From Siphonodentalium dalli (taxonomy: Eukaryota; Mollusca; Scaphopoda; Gadilida; Siphonodentaliidae), in NCBI GenBank assembly GCA_032622095.1, contig CP136066.1, forward strand, positions 53,098,609 to 53,162,608: a DNA stretch of 64,000 bases, in the 5' to 3' direction. The translations under genes and the position numbers were made by a program. The notes beneath the pieces were generated by a model. That model saw only the letters and a program-made list of their open reading frames with translations, was not told where the DNA came from and ran no database searches. Below, one piece after another: positions 55,391 through 64,000 of the stretch (positions are counted from its first letter, which is position 1; each line of letters starts with the position of its first letter).

Positions 55391-55749
55391 TATCGTTCCT
55401 TTTTATTAGAGGTAGACACATATTTCCCAATATTCATTTCGGTCCTAAATTAGTGTTTCTCTGGCTTCGGGGATTAACAAAATATTAGACTTAGTCGATG
55501 ATCCCACCCACCAAAGCTGAGAGTGAACGGATATCGATTGTTGAAGTTTGTTATTTCTCGAGATGTGTAATAATATGTGGCCCAGAAACACGTGGTTAAA
55601 CGGATGGTTTCGGACACAATTGCGGATGAAGATGGATAACTCTAAAGGCAAGTGGTAATACCGTAAATTGTTGTGATACTTTAGTGATTATACGGCCATA
55701 TTTTGTTGAACAAAATGTTGATAAACAACAAGTTTTGGGAAATTTGATC

Positions 55750-55870
55750 CTATAGTTGACAGTGATTAGCATTATGTTGTTGCAATGCATCGATTCTGAT
55801 AACTAAAGCGTATTTTGAAGAAATGTTGTTGCTGTTATATCGTGATGGTATGGGGACCGTCTGATCGGAT
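55750..55870. repeat. Dispersed repeat shared with 5325-5440 (copy 1; copy 2 at 60510-60630)
   Basis: The ATTCTGATAACTAAAG-type block, the GTTGTTGCTGTTAT run and TATGGGGACCGTCTGAT correspond to 5360-5435 at roughly 80% identity. Confidence 0.65.
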
Positions 55871-57524
55871 TGAGTACCTTTAATAAGAACTACGGAATTT
55901 AACTAACTGCAGTTCATCGACACACTCAACTGGAAAGTATTGCCTACAAAATTGCGATTATAGAGTATATTTGAGAAAAATCAATGTGTTCCAAGGATCA
56001 ATGTAAATGACTAAAATTCATGTTGACATTGTGTATCAAACTGGAAACCGTTCTATCGTTACATCCTTATTTAATGTTTTAAGTCTGTGATGTGCATGGT
56101 GAGCCCTTAGTTTGATTGCATTGCGCATGTCCGATATGATTGATTTAATTTATATATGAAATTATGGCCATACTTTCGATGAACCCTTGTGCCCCACGAA
56201 ATAAGGCCCACTTGTATCATATTTTATAGGATATGCATCTTATTTTTATAAGAATTTAAAAAGCCACAGATATATCTGTATGCGTGAGGATTAGATGCGG
56301 TTCGTTAATTGCGCTGGCGTATGGTCATATTAATCCATTTATACGAATGCATTTTTCTGATGCCTAATGGGGTAAACACATTGTGAGAAGAGCATTCTCT
56401 ATTCCCATAAAAGTTACCATCATGATAGTAAGTGACTTATAATATATAAGTAGAGGATATGAAATGAGTGTTTTTCTCGTATGAAATTTAAATATAAAGA
56501 CTTTTCCGTTGTGTCGAACCTTTCACGAGATTCATAAATTTTATGAGACGAACACGAATTTCATATTCTATTTATCATAATGACTCGATGTGAGTTGATT
56601 GTCATACGTTGACGTGGCAATAATATGTTAAACTAGCGTAATTCAGGTTCAATGAAGCGCGTGCGTGTTACGCTTCATGGCGCTTAGAAGAAACTAGATG
56701 CATCCTCACATAAAACAATAGTTACGTGTTTCGAGCCTATAGTTACTGTTTGCCAAATAATTTTTTTTTAAATACATAATTATCACCTAACTGTTAAGTA
56801 ATCTTCAGAGAATGATAAATGTTTGCTTCGGGATGATTTAGAGCTAAAACGTTTAAACGTAGATTTGAGAGGACTTTTAGTGTCTGGTTATTCTCCACTG
56901 TCATTCAATGATCATGTGAACATCGAATTTTTCAGATTCTTCGAACATTTTTATTGAACACAAATTAATGAAACTTTAGGTAAGCGAATCGATCATTCTG
57001 ATAGTTTCTGACATATTGTTAAAATTAATATTATTGTTACATGTAGTGTGTCCAATTATGAATGTTGGAAACAGGGTAGACTTGGTCAAACGAGAGATTG
57101 TTTCATGGTCGCTTCTGTGTAACCAAGTACAGGCGTATTTTGAAATATGTACACGCCATGAATTTGACCAAGAACGTTTAAGTGACAGCCAATCGCAAAG
57201 GCGCTTTGAAATAGTGTCAAATCAAACCAACGGAAAGTGTTATTAATCACTAACTAATAAAACCATGTAATTATAAAATACATAAAGCCCAATACAATGC
57301 ACTCAAGTCATATGATAAAGTTATATAATGGTGTTTCAAATTTCAAAACTACCTTTAACCCTTTTGAGACTGCCCCCCTGCACCAAGTTGGCCATATACC
57401 CTGAACTCTCGTGATGTTTTCTACTGTATCAGTTGCCACATATATGTTTGATGTTAGCAATGTTGTAGTTGGTTCGTTGTTTAATTGCGGTTTCTCGTCG
57501 TTTCATAAGCTAGGTCATATCAGG

Positions 57525-57665
57525 ACGATTTCAGTTTTACGGGAAATACCACACGTAGGGTAAATTTCACCGGGAAAACATTCCACTGCGTGTAGAAAGT
57601 AGCGACCCCCGGAAAGCAACTGACAAACTCGCACAGATACACGAATCTGAATAGCCTCCCTTAGC
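57525..57665 (-). mobile_element. SINE fragment, duplicate of 52765-52905
   Basis: This is the copy-2 equivalent of the SINE fragment, at an offset of 4760 bp. Confidence 0.75.
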
Positions 57666-59504
57666 GTGGATCTAATAATGTTGTAAATACACTATATACA
57701 CGTAATTTAAAGCCACATGGCGGTTTGCGCTCCAAAATACACAAAATAATATTCGCTTTTGAAATTTTCCCGGTATCAAAATAGGTAGATAAATACCCAA
57801 ACTACCTTTCTACGACCAATATATGTCCCATAAAGACGCATTCAAGTCATGAAAATTACAACAAAATCGAAATGTTCGGGTCCCGAACATTTTAATCGAC
57901 CGGACATTTTGGATGATGCAATAACCACCGACAACAGCCGAGGATTTCCGGGTGTATTCGTAAATAAGCTTCCCCGGCTTCTTATAATTTCCGGTACGAA
58001 ATGAAGGTGTTTCAATTTGTTCGTATGTGTCCCTGTGAGAAAATGGTCTCTGTTGACAAGCATTTAATGATAGGACGGTCATCCCGAATTTAACCGAGAC
58101 GTGGCGATGGTGCGATTGGGGGGGGTTTCAGAAAGGAACATAATATTACTTATACATGTATAATAAGTAATTATGTTGAAATGCATTTGTATTTAAATTT
58201 CAATCCAACATCATTATCGTAGTAAATTGCATGATTTGCAGTATATGTTGAATATATTTCTTATAGAATATAGGAATGGGTCGCCAAGTATTAGATCAGG
58301 TCATGAATTTATACTATGGCTCCCGTAGAGATCACATTGAACCAGTTAACAATATGGGAACGTTTTAATGTTCTGATGGAGAACTTTATAGCATTGAAAA
58401 AAAAACAACTCAGTGATTATATATATTTATTTATTATTTGTTCATTCATAATATATTTCACAATGGGGGTGTTATACTCCATATTTCATGCAACATCGCG
58501 TTGGGAATACACTATTTACTGAGGAACGATATTAACTAAGAATATATTAGCTGCACTGGTTCCCTATCTGAACATGAAATATTTCACTCTACTTGAACTG
58601 GTGTAGAATTATCTCTACGGGCGTACCCAGGGTAGCGATTCATGATATGATCTAGCTAAGTATATATGCATATAGTTTTTTACAATTTACGTAGATTCGT
58701 CCGTTGCATGTTTATATGTTGAAATCAACTGTAGACCAGATAGATATATAGGCGGGGGAGTGTGTACACACGCACGTATAGCATTGGAACTGTGTTAATT
58801 ATCTACATGGATTAACTGTTTTGAATATATTTGTTTAACACACGGAAAAATTAGATATCATATGAAAGTAGAAGATGTGAGCTTTGTGTTCCGCACTGCT
58901 GTATAATTTGAAAGTTGTGCCGTGGGAACGGCGTGTAAACAACAATGTAGACACATTTTGAGAAAAAATATTTTAAAACAAATTGAATCCTATTCTATAC
59001 TACTGAACCCGATGGTGAAGACGCTGTTTTTGGTGTTATTTTTCATGTCTATTTTCTAACTATTCCAATATCAAATGGGGTAACAGATGTGATATGGCCA
59101 AGTTGGTATACAGACATTCTACATAATTATATGGTTTACGACTAAGCATTGTTTGTATATATTTCATTTTATTACTAACTTGGCGATAGTTGGTGCACCT
59201 AAAGCCAATTTCACAGAAAATCAGCATTTTTCAATACCAATTATTGTCATCATGGATGCCATTTTGAATAGAACATTTTGCTCTAAGCGGATTTATCGGA
59301 TTTTGGATATGTTATAGAGGATATGATTATTATTCCTCTTCAAAATGGAATAAAAACCAACTTAGTCCAAATATTTGCTAGGTCAAAACTTTTATCGACG
59401 AGACTATATTTTGTCTGTTCAGCATTTACCCCTGACCTGGAGGTCTTACATGTTTGCCCTTTTCCAACATTTCGTCTTGTGACTCAGGGGCATGTGGTTT
59501 TAAT

Positions 59505-60150
59505 TAAGATTTAAGATTTTATTGAAAGCAAACCATTACAATGGTGTCGGCCAAACAATTTAAACACAAAAACTGAAAATATAACAATAACATGCAAAGT
59601 TACTGGTACAGAACAATGAATGGGTAATCCCAACACACTATATAATCAATGTCGAAGTATCTAGCTTGGAAATATTTGCTTTACTGTTTACTGTACTACT
59701 GAGTTCTTTTTAAATGAGTTTGTTTAAGTGTACCTTGCAGTTCTAGGTTGATTCTGCACATGATTTAATGTAATCGCAGATATATCTAGTATCGCTAGGG
59801 TTTGTTGGGTTCAGAATTTGTTCTAGAATCTTAAAAGATTCAGACGAATTTTGTGCAATAGGGGCAGAATTAATGTTTAGTTTGTTCAATAAAACATCAC
59901 GTTTTTGAACATATTTTATGCAGTGTAGAAAAACGTGGTCTTCATCTTCTAATATATCACATGCCAGGCATTTTCTGTTTTTTCTATCAGGTTTAGGTCG
60001 TTTGTATCGGTTAATTAAACTGATGGTGAAACAAAATAAGCGAATTTTGAGTGCTCCAAGTAACCTATATGTACTGGTTCTGTCTTTATATATAGACTCT
60101 AAACTCCACACGGGTGCCAGTATGTCACCAGAAAAGTGAACAGTTTTCAA
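59505..60150 (-). pseudogene. LINE 3'-end remnant, duplicate of 54745-55390
   Basis: This is the copy-2 equivalent at an offset of 4760 bp. The encoded peptide is identical. Confidence 0.72.
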
Positions 60151-60828
60151 TATCGTTCCTTTTTATTAGAGGTAGACACATATTTCCCAATATTCATTTC
60201 GGTCCTAAATTAGTGTTTCTCTGGCTTCGGGGATTAACAAAATATTAGACTTAGTCGATGATCCCACCCACCAAAGCTGAGAGTGAACGGATATCGATTG
60301 TTGAAGTTTGTTATTTCTCGAGATGTGTAATAATATGTGGCCCAGAAACACGTGGTTAAACGGATGGTTTCGGACACAATTGCGGATGAAGATGGATAAC
60401 TCTAAAGGCAAGTGGTAATACCGTAAATTGTTGTGATACTTTAGTGATTATACGGCCATATTTTGTTGAACAAAATGTTGATAAACAACAAGTTTTGGGA
60501 AATTTGATCCTATAGTTGACAGTGATTAGCATTATGTTGTTGCAATGCATCGATTCTGATAACTAAAGCGTATTTTGAAGAAATGTTGTTGCTGTTATAT
60601 CGTGATGGTATGGGGACCGTCTGATCGGATTGAGTACCTTTAATAAGAACTACGGAATTTAACTAACTGCAGTTCATCGACACACTCAACTGGAAAGTAT
60701 TGCCTACAAAATTGCGATTATAGAGTATATTTGAGAAAAATCAATGTGTTCCAAGGATCAATGTAAATGACTAAAATTCATGTTGACATTGTGTATCAAA
60801 CTGGAAACCGTTCTATCGTTACATCCTT

Positions 60829-61747
60829 GTCGATAGAGGTTATTATTCTTGCATGGACAAATAAGATCCAACGGAAACACATTATCGCGTACCGAAAATG
60901 TTAGAGACGCTGGGGAAACTTGAAATATATTACGTCACAAACATGGCGATATTGAGAATACACTTATTTCCGAAAACACACGAGCGCTGCCGGCATCACT
61001 CGGAAGATCGGCTGATTAGAAATATTTAACCGGAATAGAGAAACGATATCAAATTTACGCAAATATATAACTAACAAAACACGTTTTTAGCGCTATATCG
61101 ACGAATTAGCTCGGGAATAGTTTGCATATATGCATGTTTGAGACCCCTTTTCTCGAATTACGTATACATACATTTTAGGGTTCGAATGAGCCATATCCGT
61201 TTAAACTCCAAATCGGTAATTATCGTCAAGCGATCACTGCTTAGCAACGGTTGCTATGCAACTACCCGGTATTCAAAGGAACTGGCTATTCCTTACGACA
61301 TTGTTATTTAGCTTCAGTAGTCACCAGCAATGTGACTTTGCGGTTAAGCAATAATAATCAGTTATCGTGTTTCGACACAAACAAATAGGTGCAATTAGCG
61401 TTTAGTTACAAATGGGCAAAACAACTGAAAAAATCAAATGGAACCCAAAAAGCTACTCGCGTGAATTCGATATTGCTACCATAACGTGCTGGTATAGTGG
61501 TATACATGTATGCTATCCCGACGCGTTAATGGCGGCCCCTAATGGAACACAATATAGTGGCTCGCTGCTGGAATGAGGTTGCAGGCAATTTTGAGAGTCA
61601 GCCATTAATGGCAATGTTCACTGAGAACGTCCTACTCTCAGATATCAATGACCTGCCCATTCACAATCCCATTCGTCCATTCATCATTAATAACATTGTT
61701 AAAATATCCGCATGATCGCTACATCAACGTTTTAGCTTTAGACTAAC
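60829..61747. other. No gene seen
   Basis: This is the right flank of the tandem duplication. It is AT-rich and presumably intronic if the minus-strand PAN/EB gene model is right. Confidence 0.4.
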
Positions 61748-62060
61748 CTCCAACCACCCTGTAGTAGTCCGTATTCTGTGCAGGTGTCATTGTTTCGGTC
61801 CCATCCAGAATATTATAGTTCAGTTGACACATCCTAGTTTCAGTGTTATAATAAACTGTCCAGCAACCATATTTGTAGACGCAGCTCATTATGCACATAA
61901 TGACCGATTGTTGCTCTAACAAACCCAGAACGGATCGTACATCGTCGAACACCTCGTTTGTTGGAGATATTGCTCTCATGAGGGTAGCAGTAAGTCCACT
62001 GGTGTACCCGAGGAACACAGCAAAAACCCACACAAGAATGCGTATGTAAGCGGACATCAT
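61748..62060 (-). CDS. First coding exon: signal peptide and PAN-like cysteine module
   Basis: The first ATG pair (62060-62055) starts a hydrophobic leader, MMSAYIRILVWVFAVFLGYT, that looks like a cleavable signal peptide. Then come a linker and a PAN/apple-like core, EQQSVIMCIMSCVYKYGCWT then TETRMCQLNY. Its four cysteines follow the C-x3-C-x5-C-x11-C spacing common in PAN modules. The exon ends at 61748 with the donor GGAG|GTTAGT in phase 1. That matches the phase-1 start of the EB/EGF exon at 49726, and its phase-1 end matches the terminal PAN exon at 39759. A secreted protein of the order signal-PAN-EB-PAN is inferred. Other exons could lie between. Confidence 0.65.
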
Positions 62061-62072
62061 TTCAAACCTCAA

Positions 62073-63214
62073 TATGTTTCGTAAATTATAAAATATGTCC
62101 GCTATATTACAAATTAATAAACATATAATTTATAGGCGTTGTATTTAGCCACCGTGTATGCGTCTTGAATACTGGTAACTGCGGAACTACAGATTATTGT
62201 CAGTCGGTAGGTGATGGGGCCATGGAAAATCAATTCGGCAGTGGTGATAGCGACATGGTGTGCGTCAATCGACCGCACATGTGGGCGAACATTGTTATAG
62301 TTATTGTTAGAGTTTTACACGAACTGACATGAAATATTTCTAAACTAACCAGTGAGCTTCTCCAGAAAAAAAAAAACAGCAAAAGGTAGAAAGTTTTCTT
62401 TTTGATTTTCGGGATCCACCACCCCGGGAACACATTTCTTTTGTTTCTGTCTGTCTGTCCTCCAATCTTTTGTCTCATCAAATCTAGTTTTTTTTACTGT
62501 ATTTGGGGTCACCCCACCTAGCTTTTGATAAAAGCCATGATACTACAGGGATTAGGTGGGGAATGGTTTGGAGTGATTTTAGTGAAAGTGTGCACAGGAA
62601 AAGCGAATCAAGTAAACATAAGTTTAACGAAATCTATAGAAATCGCTTAACAATCACCAAACAAACATCCATATTCACAGAGCATACCCCACCGTGTATC
62701 ATCTGTTTATATACACCACATACTGCTGTTAATTGTTATTATCCACATGGTTCATTAACAAAGAAATTACCAAAGAATGCAAATATTCTTTGCGCCGACA
62801 GAAACTTGAGTCCCAAAATAAAAGGTTGTTTTCTCCAAAATATGAACATATATGTCATGGTATTGTATATTGGAGTTCCTTACAGTTGTTCATTATGCCG
62901 TTTTCAATTGTCGTATTGAACGTAGCACTGACTATATACCAATGAGTAATGCCCCAACGATACTGAGGTTTATCCAGAATACTTGACGTTTGGCTCTGAT
63001 CCCAATGTCAAGAACCTGTTGTGTTTGTTATTGAAAATATACAAAATAGTGCAAAGTATAGCTGGAAAATTTAAATATATCAAGCCAATCGGGGCTCTGT
63101 CTCCTGGTAGAATATTTAAAGGAAGTCCAATCTAACCTTTTTCTTCAGTTTACATCTATTTCACAAACATATGTTTCAGTTGCTCTTTGCAAAGACCTCG
63201 ACTGGCAGCATGCA
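62073..63214. other. No firm gene; short hairpin at 62511-62562
   Basis: CCCCACCTAG and a matching TTAGGTGGGG form a short inverted repeat near 62511-62562. A 138-codon plus-strand frame (62503-62919) overlaps it but has no domain, splice structure or conserved copy, so I do not call it. Promoter and 5' untranslated sequence of the PAN-like gene should lie just above 62060. Confidence 0.4.
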
Positions 63215-63760
63215 CTGCCAAAAATATTTTCTCAATTCAGGAAAAAAAAAATCTTGAAATGAGATATTATCTTGGGAGAATAGCTAGAAAAATAAGAAAA
63301 AACATATTTTCTAGGTCAAGAAATGAAAGGGTGGGAAATTTTCTTGTCTGAGAAAATTTCTTTAAGAAAACACAGTAATCTTAGTAAGAAAATCCTAGTA
63401 AAAAAATCTTAGTATAGATTTTTTTTTCTTAATGTAGGAAAGATTGTTTTTCTCACATAAGTTTATTTTTCTTGAAATAAGATAAGTTTAAGATACTGCG
63501 ATTATCTTGGGAGAATAGCTAGAAATTTAAGAAAGCTATACAATTAATCTAGAACAAGAAATTGTATTTTCTATAGTTAGAAATATCGTCAAGATATTTT
63601 TTCTTAAGTGATACCAATTTTTTCTAGAATGAGATTTTCTCAAGCAGGAAAATAAATCTAAGTAAGGGAAACAAGTTTTCTTAACTAGGAATATTTTTCC
63701 CAATTAGGAAAGATATATTAGAAAACAATTCTTAATTAAGAAAAACATTTAATTTTAAAT
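63215..63760. repeat. Irregular array of TAAGAAAA / TTTTCTTA words
   Basis: About 540 bp are built from AAGAAAA-like words and their reverse complement TTTTCTT at irregular spacing. Other recurring words are CTTGGGAGAATAGCTAGAAA (near 63270 and 63505) and ATCTTAGTA (near 63379, 63406). There is no constant period. It is structurally like the arrays at 10185-10455 and 14750-15375, but with a different word. Confidence 0.7.
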
Positions 63761-64000
63761 TAATATATAATTTCAATTGTTTTAAAATATACAATTGACA
63801 TTTATTCTGAATATAAAAACTTCTTTGTAAATATCATCGTTAAATGTATAATAGAGACACTAAGGGGGCTTAAAGGCACGGGAGGCCTTAGTTGTCGAAA
63901 ATATTCATATTTGTTTCAATCACCGTAAACAGAAAAACATTAAAACGCATACAGTTTTGTTCATATATACCATGACCATCGCGTAAACAGCATGCTATCA

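Larger units (their letters stand above)
51310..56069 (+). repeat. 4.76-kb tandem duplication, copy 1
   Basis: Bases 51310-56068 are repeated at 56070-60828 with an offset of exactly 4760 bp. The only difference I noticed is A to C in an A-run (53646 versus 58406). The junction carries one base (A at 56069) that matches neither the left flank (51309 C) nor the right flank (60829 G). The contents are a SINE fragment, a LINE 3' end, dispersed repeats and no convincing gene. Confidence 0.97.
56070..60828 (+). repeat. 4.76-kb tandem duplication, copy 2
   Basis: This is the second copy, identical except as stated for the first. Because the divergence is essentially nil, the event is very recent, is being homogenised, or is an assembly artefact. 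Confidence 0.97.

Noticed and set aside
61846-62031. Overlapping 61-codon minus-strand frame
   Set aside because: It is an alternative frame of the signal-peptide/PAN exon, without domain logic.
62503-62919. 138-codon plus-strand frame
   Set aside because: No domain, no splice boundaries. It overlaps a small inverted repeat and is AT-rich chance-like sequence.

Overview
This window is intergenic and intronic DNA from an animal genome, most likely a marine invertebrate and plausibly a lophotrochozoan (mollusc, annelid or brachiopod). The reasons are GT-AG introns with isolated, phase-matched exons, AT-rich spacer, tRNA-derived SINEs, several LINE clades, a Penelope-like element, a tyrosine-recombinase (Ngaro/DIRS-type) retrotransposon, TTAA-flanked MITEs, and secreted-protein exons of PAN/apple and EB/EGF type. 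There is no bacterial gene organisation. I cannot name the species.

Host genes are sparse. Three minus-strand exons (signal peptide plus PAN-like module at 61748-62060, EB/EGF-like module at 49601-49726, terminal PAN-like exon at 39491-39759) share one strand and compatible phase-1 junctions, so they may form one secreted-protein gene spread over about 22.6 kb. A paralogous terminal exon, about 71% identical, lies in the opposite orientation at 241-509. Around 24.2-25.6 kb there are plus-strand candidate exons of an unrecognised gene, with a minus-strand exon resembling half of a MADS box nested in one of its introns. A small secreted-type ORF lies at 23450-23692.

Mobile DNA dominates. From left to right: a TTAA foldback MITE (3.05-3.4 kb), a nested-palindrome element (3.5-3.7 kb), two SINEs (4.7 and 5.8 kb), a 30-bp minisatellite (6.4-7.3 kb), a ~2.95-kb terminal-inverted-repeat element carrying a SINE (8.85-11.8 kb), a decayed large ORF resembling the uncharacterised DUF6589-type family (12.2-14.2 kb), an Ngaro/DIRS-like retrotransposon with gag, RT/RNase H, tyrosine recombinase and SGNH-hydrolase ORFs (16.2-21.2 kb, minus), a decayed L1/Tx1-like LINE (29.3-34.0 kb), further MITEs (34.9-39.2 and 42.7 kb), a ~140-bp dimeric tandem array (40.0-41.5 kb), a decayed Penelope-like element (44.5-46.3 kb), LINE 3' remnants, and an almost perfect 4.76-kb tandem duplication (51.31-60.83 kb).

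The most unusual items are: the SGNH ORF inside the tyrosine-recombinase element, whose catalytic His position reads Asn; the 69-bp palindrome present as two exactly reverse-complementary copies; three AT-rich regions, each built from one short word and its reverse complement at irregular spacing; and the recent tandem duplication with a one-base junction filler.
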